From NCBI GenBank assembly GCA_963769945.1, contig CAVYOA010000001.1, forward strand, positions 62,001 to 126,000: a stretch of DNA of 64,000 bases. Reading direction: 5' to 3'. A program made the position numbers and the translations under genes. A model generated the notes under the pieces. The model searched no databases, was not told where the DNA came from, and was given only the letters and a program-made list of their open reading frames with translations. Shown here piece by piece: positions 45,833-54,636 of the stretch (within the stretch, counting starts at the first letter, position 1; every line of letters starts with the position of its first letter). Source of the DNA: WHSW01 sp963769945 (GTDB taxonomy: Bacteria; Actinomycetota; Thermoleophilia; Solirubrobacterales; 70-9).

Positions 45833-46918
45833 TCAGGAGTCGCGCAAAAACGGCGGCACGTCGATCTCGTCGTCGGAGACCTGAAGCTCGCGACGCTCGC
45901 GATCGCCGAGGCCTCCGACTTGGCGGCGGCGGCTGCGCTCGCGCAGCTGCATCGGCTTGCGCGCCAGCGTTTCACGACCCTCGAAGCCGGTCGCGATCAC
46001 GGTCACGCGCACCTCGTCGCCGAGGGTGTGGTCGATCACGGTGCCGAAGATGATGTTGGCCGACTTATCGGCGGTGGAGACGACGATGTCGGCGGCTTCG
46101 TTGACCTCGAACAGGTTGAGGTCCTCGGATCCGGTGAAGTTGAGCAGCATTCCGGTTGCGCCGTCGATCGACTCCTCCATCAGCGGGGAGTTGATCGCCA
46201 ACTTCGCCGCCTCCTGGGCGCGGTTCTCGCCGCCGGCGGTGCCGATGCCCATCATCGCCGAGCCGGCGTCGGACATAACAGTGCGCACGTCGGCGAAGTC
46301 GAGGTTGATCTGGCCCGGGGTGGTGATCAGATCGGTGATTCCCTGGACACCCTGGCGCAGGATGTCGTCGGCCATGCGGAAGGCTTCTTGAACCGAGGTG
46401 CGCCGCTCGACGACCTGCAGCAGCTTCTCGTTCGGGACGATGATCAGCGTGTCGACCTTGGCGCGCAGCTTGTCGATCCCGTCCATCGCCTGCTTCATCC
46501 GTCGTGCGCCCTCGAACTCGAACGGCTTGGTGACGACGCCAACTGTGAGCGCGCCGATCTCCTCCTTGGCGATCTCGGCGATCACGGGGGCGGCGCCGGT
46601 ACCGGTGCCACCGCCCTCGCCGGCGGTGACGAAGACCATGTCGGCGCCCTTGAGCGCCTCCTTGATGTCGTCGCGCGATTCTGCAGCGGCGCCGGCGCCG
46701 ACGTCGGGGTTGGCGCCCGCGCCGAGCCCCTTGGTCAGGTTGTGGCCGGCGGCGAGCTTGATGTCCGCCTCGCACGACTGCAGCGCCTGAACATCGGTGT
46801 TGATGGCGATGAACTCGACACCCTTGAGGCCGGCATCGACCATGCGGCTGACCGCGTTCGTGCCACCGCCGCCCGCTCCGACGACCTTGATCACTGCCAG
46901 ATAGCTGGACTCGACCAT
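45833..46918 (-). CDS. ftsZ: Cell division protein FtsZ
   Basis: Tubulin-like GTPase that forms the division ring. The GTP signature GGGTGTGAAPVIAE is at about 103, with the T3/T7 loops (GANPDVGAGAA, INLDFADVRTVM). The 361-residue protein has a short, basic linker and the C-terminal interaction peptide IDVPPFLRDS. GGGAG lies 4 bases before the ATG. Translation is therefore leadered, with about 80 bases between the likely promoter and the start. Confidence 0.97.
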   Translation of the reverse strand: MVESSYLAVIKVVGAGGGGTNAVSRMVDAGLKGVEFIAINTDVQALQSCEADIKLAAGHNLTKGLGAGANPDVGAGAAAESRDDIKEALKGADMVFVTAGEGGGTGTGAAPVIAEIAKEEIGALTVGVVTKPFEFEGARRMKQAMDGIDKLRAKVDTLIIVPNEKLLQVVERRTSVQEAFRMADDILRQGVQGITDLITTPGQINLDFADVRTVMSDAGSAMMGIGTAGGENRAQEAAKLAINSPLMEESIDGATGMLLNFTGSEDLNLFEVNEAADIVVSTADKSANIIFGTVIDHTLGDEVRVTVIATGFEGRETLARKPMQLRERSRRRQVGGLGDRERRELQVSDDEIDVPPFLRDS

Positions 46919-46939
46919 TTCTCCCGTCCTAAGTTGACC

Positions 46940-47009
46940 CTATGTCTCCGTGCACGTTGACGTCCGAGACTGAAGCGATGCTTGAGTGTTTCGCACTCGT
47001 CATAGCCTA
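46940..47009 (-). promoter_or_regulatory. Probable ftsZ promoter with a possible 18-residue leaderless leader ORF
   Basis: TAGGCT (47004-47009) ends 7 bases before a GTG at 46996, matching the leaderless pattern of this window. From that GTG an 18-codon frame runs to a TAG at 46940-46942, 21 bases before the ftsZ ATG and just upstream of its GGGAG. If translated it could influence ftsZ translation. It may equally be only the ftsZ promoter with a fortuitous ORF. Confidence 0.4.
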
Positions 47010-47092
47010 GACGTGAGGGCGAAGGTACGCGATCGAACGTCTGATGTCAATGCTGGTTTCAGAATCTCGCATGGGATCGTGCACTTCGGCAA

Positions 47093-47149
47093 GAGTCGAC
47101 TCTAAGTCGAGGGTTTGCATAAAGCTCAAAGTCTCGACTCAGAGTTGAG
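47093..47149. promoter_or_regulatory. Cluster of palindromic motifs upstream of ftsZ, at the ftsQ end
   Basis: A perfect palindrome GAGTCGACTC (47093-47102) is followed by AAGTCGAGGG. An imperfect palindrome CTCGACTC-AGAGTTGAG (47133-47149) reaches into the ftsQ stop codon. All share a TCGACT/AGTTGA half-site, so they look like repeated operator sites upstream of the ftsZ promoter. The rest of the 46919-47138 gap is otherwise featureless. Confidence 0.45.
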
Positions 47150-47904
47150 GCTCCGTGAATTCGACCGCCTCGGCCGCCCCACCCGCGGCAGCCCGCTCGG
47201 GAACCCGCACATCGAGGTAGGTGAGGGCCTCCAGAGAGGGATCGGCCAGCACGGCGGCGGCGGCGCTCCACTTCTGCGATGCGCGCGCGGCGGTGCCGAA
47301 GCGCACCGGGATCCCGCCGCGAAGGGTGACCTGGACACCGAAGTCCTTGCTCATCTCGATCTTCTCGATCAGCGGATGTAGCGGCGCCGGCGCTGCTCCA
47401 ACGACCATCGCCTGTTCCAGCGGCTCACCGCCGAGCAAACCTTCGCTTGGGATCTCTGCGACAGCGAGCACCGGCAACCCTTCCTCCGCGATCGAGACGC
47501 CGCTGAGCAGGGTGCCGTCGCCGGCCACAGGGACCTCGCGGCCATCTGCACTGACCACCAGCGCGGGTGGTCGTCTCGTCGACCTCGATTCGCATGCCGT
47601 GGGGAAAGTTTGGATCGACCGAGACCGAAGCGATCGTTGGGAACTGCGCAGCCGTGCGCTCGATCTCCTGCGCGTCTGAGTGCAGGGTGGTCATCGACTT
47701 CGCCGTGCGGGTGATCTCGCCGACGATGGTTTCGGTGTCGCCGCTCGTAACTCCCACGACTTCGACGTCGGTAACCGCGACCAGCGACGAATCGCGTAAC
47801 CAGAAGATGTAGCCGCTGCCGGCAACCGCGAGCAACAGAGCCACGAGCGCGACGCGGTAGCGCCAGGCCCCGCGTCGTCTGGCGGTTGCGCGCGATCGGC
47901 TCAT
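47139..47904 (-). CDS. ftsQ: Cell division protein FtsQ, frame broken
   Basis: Divisome scaffold. A basic N-terminus and one membrane helix (VALVALLLAVAGSGYIFWL) precede a POTRA domain (SLVAVTDVEVVGVTSGDTETI) and a beta domain. A +1 base near 47567, after VDETTT, shifts the frame, and the rest (VVSADGREVPVAGDGTLL to VEFTEPQL) reads on to the TGA at 47139. Corrected length is about 254 residues. Located between murB and ftsZ, as in most dcw clusters. Confidence 0.88.
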
Positions 47905-47918
47905 CGGAAACTGTTTCG

Positions 47919-48869
47919 TCAGCCCGCTTCCGGCTCCTCCAAGCGCCAGCTGTCAGGCCACTCGACCTCGCCGAGGATCTCGACCTCTGGCTCGAGTGCG
48001 ATGCCAAAGCGTTCGTGGACGCGCCGGCGCCCCTCGGCTGAGCACGGCCAAGACGTCGGCGGTGCTCGCCTCGCCGGTGTTCTCGACGAAGTTCGCGTGC
48101 TTGCGCGAGAACCGCGCCCCGCCGTGAGCGTAATCCTGTGCTCCCGCCGCCTCGAGCAACTGGCCCGCGCTCCGGCCCTCGGCCCCAGGTGCATCGGCTG
48201 GTGGGTTCTTGAACGTGGAGCCAAAGGTCTTGATTCCGGACGGCTGAGCCTCCCTGCGCTTGGAGCGCATTGCGGCCAGGGTCGCCTTGACGGTCGAGGA
48301 TCCGCCGGCGAGAGCTGAAATGAGGCGCGGGCCACGACCTCATCCGGGCTCAGGCCGGAGCGCCGGTACGCGAAACCGAGCTGGTCAGGACTTCGACGCT
48401 CAACGCCGGAGGCCGTGCAGATCTCGACCCAAGCCAGCACCTCGGCAAGCTCGCCGCCGTATGCGTTGGCGTTCATTCGCACGGCGCCGCCAACTGTGCC
48501 CGGGATGTTGATCCCGAACTCGAGCCCGCTCAAGCCCCAGCCTGCGGTCTTTGCCGCCGCCGAGGGCAGCCGCACCCCGCCGCCGCACACGACCTCGGTC
48601 TCATCGCGCGCGATCTCCGCCAGCTCGCCGGCAAGCTTCAGGACCAGGCCCGAAACGCCGGCGTCGGCGACCAACAGGTTCGAGCCCGAGCCGACGACGG
48701 CGACGGCGTGGCGTTCAGCGGCAGCCCACGTCAGCAACTCGACCAGCTCCGCCTCAGTCGCGGGCCGCGCGAAGAGCTCCGCCCTGCCGCCGGCCCGAAC
48801 CGTGGTTAGCCGGCTCAGGGGATAGTCGCGCTCGATCTCAACCACGTCTTGTCCCTGCCACCAAAGCAT
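47919..48869 (-). CDS. murB: UDP-N-acetylenolpyruvoylglucosamine reductase, frame broken twice
   Basis: FAD enzyme that completes UDP-MurNAc. It has LTTVRAGGRAELF, the FAD-binding VVGSGSNLLVADAG and GLEFGINIPGTVGGAVRMNANAYG. Near 48295 a base is missing (after LSPADP), so the section with SGIKTFGSTFKNPPADAPG and FSRKHANFVEN is in another frame. Near 48037 an extra base restores the original frame (GRRRVHERFGIALEPEVEIL). The ATG at 48869 overlaps murC by 32 bases; a GTG at 48845 is the alternative start. Confidence 0.88.
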   Translation of the reverse strand: MLWWQGQDVVEIERDYPLSRLTTVRAGGRAELFARPATEAELVELLTWAAAERHAVAVVGSGSNLLVADAGVSGLVLKLAGELAEIARDETEVVCGGGVRLPSAAAKTAGWGLSGLEFGINIPGTVGGAVRMNANAYGGELAEVLAWVEICTASGVERRSPDQLGFAYRRSGLSPDEVVARASFQLSPADPRPSRRPWPQCAPSAGRLSRPESRPLAPRSRTHQPMHLGPRAGARASCSRRREHRITLTAGRGSRASTRTSSRTPARRAPPTSWPCSAEGRRRVHERFGIALEPEVEILGEVEWPDSWRLEEPEAG

Positions 48870-50150
48870 CGCCGAGCTCGTAAACGTCGCCGGCCCCGAT
48901 CGTGACCAAGAGGTCGCCGCCACGTAGGCGTGGCTCCAGCGCTCGGCGGGCGTTGGCAGCGTCGCGCAGCCACCAGACGGGGCGCCCTCCGCCGCGATCG
49001 GCGGCGGCGCGGGCCACGTCGAGGCCGCTGACGCCCTCGAGCTCACCCACAGGCTCCTCGCGGGCGGCGTAGACATCGAGAACGGCGACCTCGTCGGCGC
49101 CCGCGAGAGCGGCGCCGAAGCGCTGCGCCAGCGCCTTGGTGCGCGAGTAGAGATGGGGCTGAAAGACGGCGATCAAACGCTTTGGCGCAAGCTCGCGCAG
49201 CGCTGAAAGCGTCGCCGCGACCTCGGTCGGGTGATGGGCGTAGTCGTCGTAGATCACGGCGCCGGATGCCTGGTGCACGCCTTTTCGCTCCTGGCGCCGC
49301 TTGATCCCGGGAAATGTGCCCAGTGCCTGCGCCGCGGGACCGAGCTCGAAGCCCGCCAGCTCGAGGCGCGGCCAGTGCCGCGCGCGCATTGAGGACATTG
49401 TGGGCGCCGGGGACCGCCAGCTCGAGCACGGGCGGCCCCGGGGACTCGGCGTCGAAGCCGCAGCGTGCGCTCGGCGGCATGCAAGCCTTCGAGCCCGATT
49501 GCGTCGAGCACGGCGGCGCTCGGCGCCGAGCCAGCGAAGCTCTCGAACGCGGCCAGCAGCTGGGCACGCGAGCTCCAGCGCGAGTGATGGTCGAGCTCGA
49601 CGTTTGTGACCACCGAGATCTCGGGCTCAGCTCGAGGAAGCTGCCGTCGGACTCATCCGCCTCGGCGATCACCCACTCGCCGTTGCCCCAGCCGGCGTTG
49701 GTGGTGTCTTCGGCGCCGTTTGCCCCGGGCAGCTCTCCGCCGAGAAAGAAGGCGGGCTCGGCGCCGATCGCCCGCATCGCGTGGACCAGCATTCCCGCCG
49801 TGGTCGTCTTGCCGTGGGTTCCCGAGATCGCAATCAGGCGGCGCATCGAGCAGAGCTCGGCCAGCAGCTGGCCACGATGAAGCACGCGCTGGCCGCGCTC
49901 GTGAGCGCGCACGAGCTCGGGATTGGACTCCGAGATCGCGGTCGAGATCACGACCTCCGCGCCGGGCGGGGACCTGTGCCGCGTCGTGACCGACTACGGC
50001 ATCGACGCCGTGCTCGCGCAAGCGGCGCAGGTACGAGCTCTCGGCTCGGTCGCTGCCGCTCACCCGCGCGCCGAGCTGATCGCAGATCAGCGCCAGCGCG
50101 CTCATGCCAGCCCCGCCGATGGCGATGAAGTGAAGCTCGCGACCCTTCAT
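48838..50150 (-). CDS. murC: UDP-N-acetylmuramate-L-alanine ligase, frame broken four times
   Basis: Adds the first stem residue to UDP-MurNAc. Pieces in order: HFIAIGGAGMSALALICDQLG (N-terminal Rossmann), AISGTHGKTTTAGML (ATP loop), TNVELDHHSRW, FDAESPGPPVLEL with VPGAHNVLNARAAL, and YDDYAHHPTEVAATL with QPHLYSR. They lie in three frames separated by +1 near 49965, -1 near 49628, +1 near 49456 and +1 near 49373. Corrected, the gene is complete at about 437 residues. The amount of damage in one essential gene argues for sequence error. Confidence 0.88.
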
Positions 50151-51258
50151 CTATCTCCCCAACGCTCGCATGACCTCGGCGGCGACACGCTCGGCGGCGT
50201 CGGGGCGAGCGAGCGAGTCCGACGCGCCCGCCATCGCCGCGAGGCGGGAACTACCTGACTCGCTCAGCAGTCCAGCCGCAAGCTCACGCAGGCTCGCAGG
50301 ATCGAGCTCGGAGTCCTCGATCGCGATCGCTGCACCGGCATCGGTCATCCATCGTGCGTTGGCATGCTGGTGGCGTCCGGCGGCGTGTGGATAAGGGACG
50401 AGGATCGCCGGCGCGGCCGGCGGCGGCGATCTCGAAGATCGAGCCACCTGAGCGCGCCAGTACCAAATCGCAGGCTGCGAGCGCATCGGCGAGGCCCGGC
50501 TCGTATTCGAGCAGCGTGTAGCGCGGGACGGGACGACCGTGGTCGAGGCGCTCGCGCACGGTCTCGTAGTCGCGGCTGCCGGCGATATGCAGGACGTGAA
50601 AATCACGCCCTTCGGCCCCGGCGAATGCATCGACCGCGGCGAGGTTGATCGATCGCGCGCCCTGACTGCCGCCGAAGACCAGCAGGCAGCGGTCGTCGGG
50701 TGCGATCGCGAATCGCTCGCGGGCGCCGGCGCGATCGGCTGTGACGATTTCGGCTGGAATCGGACGGCCGGTGACCAGATACTTCTCACCGGTTCTGCCG
50801 GGGATCGCAAAGGCGAGACAGACGCGCCTGGCGCTGCGAGCGAGGAGGCGGTTGGTGAGGCCGAGGTGGCGGTCGGCCTCGGTCAGAACCAGGGGCAGGC
50901 CGCTTCGGATCGCCGCGAGACCAGCTGGTCCTGCGACGTAGCCGCCGCCGCCGAGCACCGCCTCGGCGCCGCGGGCTTCGAGCGCCCGGCGCGCGGTCGG
51001 GATCGCCCGCGCGGCAAGCGCCAGCGCGCCTGCGGCGCGAATCGGGTTCTTGCGGCTGAGCCCGCGAAGCTCGAGCAGCTCGATCTCGTAACCCGCCGCG
51101 GGCACGAGCTCGGCCTCGGCGCGATCGCGAGTGCCGATGAAGAAGACCTCGACGCCGTCAGCGCGAAGCGCGTCTGCGACCGCCAGAGCCGGTACGACGT
51201 GTCCTGCCGTCCCGCCCGCGGCTATCGCGACTCTGTGTCTTGCGCTTGGACTGGCCAT
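50151..51258 (-). CDS. murG: Undecaprenyldiphospho-muramoylpentapeptide N-acetylglucosaminyltransferase, frame broken
   Basis: Makes lipid II from lipid I. The N-terminal AIAAGGTAGHVVPALAVADAL, FGGSQGARSIN and CDLVLARSGGSIFEIAAAG are characteristic. A +1 base near 50420 then shifts the frame to ILVPYPHAAGRHQHANARWM, which forms the UDP-GlcNAc binding end. Corrected length is about 368 residues. It abuts murC directly and overlaps the end of ftsW by 101 bases. Confidence 0.9.
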
Positions 51259-52393
51259 CGACGACGCGCAGTTTCGCAGCGCGCGTCGACGGCGTCGCGA
51301 TGTTGAGCAGCAAGCCGACCGCGCTCAGCATCACCAGCATGCTCGCGTTGCCGTATGAGACGAACGGCAGCGGCACTCCCGTCAGCGGCGCGAGGCCGAA
51401 TACCGCCAGCAGGTTGACCAGCGCCTGGACCATGATCAGCGAGGTGAGCCCGGCGGCAAGCAGCTTGCCGTAGCGGTCGCGGGCGTTCTGGGCGATCCGC
51501 AGCCCGGCGTACCCAAAGATGCCGTAAAGGCCGACGAGGGCGGCGATCCCCATCATCCCGAGCTCCTCGCCGATCACCGCCGCAACCATGTCGGTGTGCG
51601 CCTCGGGCAGATAGAACGCCTTCTGCAGGCTCTCGCCAAGCCCGACGCCGAAGAGGCCTCCCGAGCCGAGCGCGATCTTCGCCTGGATCAGCTGAAAGCC
51701 GGCGCCACCAGGATCTCCGCTCGGGTCGAGGAAGCTCGTGATCCTCGCCATCCGGTAAGGCTCGATCATGATCGCCACCACGGCGACGGCTCCGACACCC
51801 GCGGCGAGCAGAGCGACATCGCGGATGCGCACGCCGGCGGCGACCATGAGCGCGGCGAGCGCCAGGCAGATGACGAGCGCCGTGCCGAGGTCGCCGAGGA
51901 CGACGAGACCGCAACCCGCCGCGGCGATACCGAGGAAGGGCATCAGCGGCGCGATCCCACCCGCAGCCATCTTCGGCCGCTTGGCCAGCAGCGAGACGCC
52001 GTAGAGGATCAGGGCCAGCTTCATCAGCTCGGAGGGCTGGATCTGAACCGGGCCGGCGCCGATCCACGCCCGCGATCCGTTCACCTCCATCCCGATCCCC
52101 GGAACGAGTACGACGGCACAAAGCAAAAACGAGCCACCGAGGATCAAAGGTGTCGCGTTTCGCACCAGGGCGACGCCGCGCAGCGCCAGCAGGCGCATGA
52201 CGATCAATCCGATCGCACCGAAGATCAGTGTGCGCTTGAGATAGAAGGCGCTGTCGCCCGACTCGCCGAGCAGCTGGGTCGTCGAGCTGGCGCTGAAGAC
52301 CATGACGACACCGAAGGCCAGCAGGCACAGGGTCGCGGTCAGCAGCATCGAGTACTCGACCGACTTCGTAGCTTTGCCGGCCGCGGGGCTCAC
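51158..52393 (-). CDS. ftsW: Lipid II polymerase / division protein FtsW (SEDS family)
   Basis: Peptidoglycan glycosyltransferase of the divisome, partner of FtsI. About ten membrane helices, with the SEDS signatures SRAWIGAGPVQIQPSELMKLALI, EAHTDMVAAVIGEELG and TGVPLPFVSYGNASMLVML. The basic tail overlaps murG by about 100 bases, more than usual. Another frame stops at 51222, so an undetected indel near the 3' end is possible. The GTG start overlaps the murD stop as GTGA. Confidence 0.92.
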   Translation of the reverse strand: MSPAAGKATKSVEYSMLLTATLCLLAFGVVMVFSASSTTQLLGESGDSAFYLKRTLIFGAIGLIVMRLLALRGVALVRNATPLILGGSFLLCAVVLVPGIGMEVNGSRAWIGAGPVQIQPSELMKLALILYGVSLLAKRPKMAAGGIAPLMPFLGIAAAGCGLVVLGDLGTALVICLALAALMVAAGVRIRDVALLAAGVGAVAVVAIMIEPYRMARITSFLDPSGDPGGAGFQLIQAKIALGSGGLFGVGLGESLQKAFYLPEAHTDMVAAVIGEELGMMGIAALVGLYGIFGYAGLRIAQNARDRYGKLLAAGLTSLIMVQALVNLLAVFGLAPLTGVPLPFVSYGNASMLVMLSAVGLLLNIATPSTRAAKLRVVDGQSKRKTQSRDSRGRDGRTRRTGSGGRRRASR

Positions 52394-53772
52394 TCCAGCT
52401 CCCTCACCAATCGCTTGAAGTCGTCGCCGCGTTCAGCGTAATCGCGATACGCGTCGAAGCTGGCGCACGCCGGTACCAGCAATACGACCTCGCCCGCGCG
52501 CGCGTCCGACGCAGCGGCGCGAACGGCATCGCCGAGCGACTCGCAGCGGCGATGTTCGACCCCTGCCGTCCACGCAGGGGTCAGATCCTCCTCGATCAAC
52601 TCGGCTGCATCGCCGATCAAATAGCAGCACAGGCAGCGCTCGCCGACGGCCGTCGCAAGGCGATCGAAGCGCTCGCCCTTGAGGCTGCCCCCGAGGATCG
52701 CGCGGACGCCCCCGCCAAACGCGCGCAGCCCAACCTCGGCCGCGGCGACGTTCGTTGCCTTGGAGTCGTTGACGAAGGTGACGCCGCCGATCTCGGCGAC
52801 CCGCTCGAGGCGGTGGGCAACTCCCTCGAAGCTGCGCAAGCCCTCCCGCACGGCGTCGATCTCAACGCCGGCGGCCAGCGCGGTCGCCGTGGCCGCCGTC
52901 GCGTTGAGCGCATTGTGCTCACCCAGCAGCTGTAGCTCGCCGACGCCGAGGAGGCGCTCCTCGCGCCACCAGATCGCCTCGGCATCGAGGCGCGCGTCGG
53001 CTGAGGCTTCGCGACCGAAGGAAACGCGCGCGGCATCACCAAGTCTTGTCGCGAGGGCGTCGATGTCCTTCGAGCCGGCGACCGCGAGATCGTCATCTGA
53101 CTGGTGCGCGAAGATCTGAAGCTTGGCATCGATGTAGGCATCGATCGTGCCGTGGCGGTCGAGATGGTCCGGGGCGATGTTGAGCAGCGTTGCGACCTCT
53201 GGCGCGAAGCCGTCGGTGTCCTCGAGTTGAAAGCTCGATGCCTCGCAGACGATCGTCGTCGCCGCTTCGAGCTCGGGCGTGTCGACGAGTGACGAGAGCG
53301 GCGTGCCCACGTTGCCGGCCACCGCCACGGGCAGATCGGCGCTACGCCAAAGATGACCGAGAAGCTCGCTCACCGTGGTTTTTCCGTTGGTTCCGGTCAC
53401 CGCCACGAATCGGTTGGGCAGCAGTCGCCAGGCGAGCTCGAGCTCGCCGATGACCGGGATGCCGCGTTGGCGAGCCACGCGGATCGCCGTCGCCTCGCCA
53501 GGAACCCCCGGGCTCTTGACGACGCACTGAACACGGTCGACAAGGGCAGCTCCATCCACATCCAAAACAACTTCGACGCCCGCCTGAGAAAGCCTTTGCG
53601 CACCCTCGGGCGCGCCGATGTCCGTGCCGATCACCGTCTCGCCACGAGCGGCGAGCAAACGGGCGCATGCGAGCCCGGAGCGGGCAAGGCCCACGACCAG
53701 AAACGGGCCCCGGGGGACCTGTGGGCGTGGCTTGGGCATATGCGACACAAAGGCATAGTTCGCGGCCCTCAT
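52390..53772 (-). CDS. murD: UDP-N-acetylmuramoyl-L-alanine-D-glutamate ligase
   Basis: Adds D-Glu to the stem peptide. Motifs: VVGLARSGLACARLLAARG, VKSPGVPG, AVTGTNGKTTVSELLGHL, NIAPDHLDRHG, and FVNDSKATN. About 460 residues from 53772; the ATG at 53739 (MPKPRPQVPRG) may be the real start. It begins a new block after the interruption of the dcw cluster and faces the small membrane gene, so it must have its own promoter in 53773-53790 or just inside the neighbouring gene. Confidence 0.93.
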   Translation of the reverse strand: MRAANYAFVSHMPKPRPQVPRGPFLVVGLARSGLACARLLAARGETVIGTDIGAPEGAQRLSQAGVEVVLDVDGAALVDRVQCVVKSPGVPGEATAIRVARQRGIPVIGELELAWRLLPNRFVAVTGTNGKTTVSELLGHLWRSADLPVAVAGNVGTPLSSLVDTPELEAATTIVCEASSFQLEDTDGFAPEVATLLNIAPDHLDRHGTIDAYIDAKLQIFAHQSDDDLAVAGSKDIDALATRLGDAARVSFGREASADARLDAEAIWWREERLLGVGELQLLGEHNALNATAATATALAAGVEIDAVREGLRSFEGVAHRLERVAEIGGVTFVNDSKATNVAAAEVGLRAFGGGVRAILGGSLKGERFDRLATAVGERCLCCYLIGDAAELIEEDLTPAWTAGVEHRRCESLGDAVRAAASDARAGEVVLLVPACASFDAYRDYAERGDDFKRLVRELE

Positions 53773-53790
53773 GCTCGCTACCTTCCAGGG

Positions 53791-54215
53791 ATGACAAACC
53801 GCGCCAAAGCGGCGAGCGCGAAGACCGGGCGTTTTTCTTGGAGATCGGCGGCGCGATCGTCCTAGGCGCCGGCATCCCGCTGTTTTGGATCTGGCTCGGA
53901 TCGGTGATTCAGGGATCTCGCGGGGCTCAGGGCGTCGAGTCGTCGACGGCGGTGATCCTCATCTTCGGGATCATCTTCAGCTACCTCGTCGTCCTGCTCG
54001 TCGCCGGCATGATCCAGGCCCGAATGCTGGACGAGTCAGAGCGCCGCGGCCCGACCCGCTACCCGTGGCTTCGCAGCATGCGCGACGAGCCCTACCGCCC
54101 TGGCACCGGGAAGCTGAGCCCGGTCGAGGCGACCTTCGTCGGCACCGCGATCGTCGCCACGATCGCAATGATGATCTGGTTCTTCGCCTTTGCCGGCTCG
54201 CCGCTGCCGACCTAG
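53791..54215 (+). CDS. Small membrane protein inside the dcw cluster, frame broken
   Basis: Opposite in strand to all surrounding division genes. The ATG at 53791 (TACCTT 6 bases upstream) starts MTNRAKAASAKTG. After a missing base in a T-run near 53833, the frame continues FFLEIGGAIVLGAGIPLFWIWLG, giving about 141 residues with three membrane helices (the others VILIFGIIFSYLVVLLVAGMI and VATIAMMIWFFAFAG). I do not recognise the family. Its stop shares CTAG (54212-54215) with the convergent SRPBCC gene. Confidence 0.65.
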
Positions 54216-54631
54216 CGTCCGCCGGTCAGCTCACCCTCGCGCTTGGTGAAGCTGACGACCAGCTCGCGCATCCGCTTGCGGCTCAACATCAGCGACCAAA
54301 AGCCGGCCATCGGGCCCTCGACGTAGAGGCGATGGGTGACCTCGACGCTGGACTTGCCGGGCTTCATGCGGTGCTCGTGCCCGAGCCGGGCTCCTGGAAA
54401 GCGCGCCTCGTCGACGAACAGGCGCAGCGGCTCGAACTCGGTCACCTCGAACTTGACCTTGCCACCACGTTTGAACTTCACGGTCGCCTCGGCGCCCACC
54501 TGCAACTCGCCGTCGAGCTCGGCGCTCTCGATCTGCTCGTTCCAATCCGACCAGCGGCTCGGGTCAGCCCACAGCTCCCAGATCGCGGCAGCATCGGCAG
54601 GGATCCGCTCGCTGTGCACGGCCTCGAACAT
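54212..54631 (-). CDS. SRPBCC (START-like) domain protein
   Basis: A 139-residue polyketide-cyclase-like protein. MFEAVHSERIPADAAAIWEL with ADPSRWSDWNEQIE is the typical SRPBCC opening, with a basic C-terminus. It could bind a hydrophobic ligand; the function is unknown. It starts 5 bases after mraY and is thus cotranscribed with murE-murF-mraY, an unusual member of a dcw operon. Confidence 0.8.
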   Translation of the reverse strand: MFEAVHSERIPADAAAIWELWADPSRWSDWNEQIESAELDGELQVGAEATVKFKRGGKVKFEVTEFEPLRLFVDEARFPGARLGHEHRMKPGKSSVEVTHRLYVEGPMAGFWSLMLSRKRMRELVVSFTKREGELTGGR

Positions 54632-54636
54632 TCGGA

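Noticed and set aside
6321..54215. Phase variation as the cause of the frameshifts
   Set aside because: Most sites lack long homopolymer or repeat tracts and many lie in genes needed for viability, so reversible switching is implausible as a general cause.
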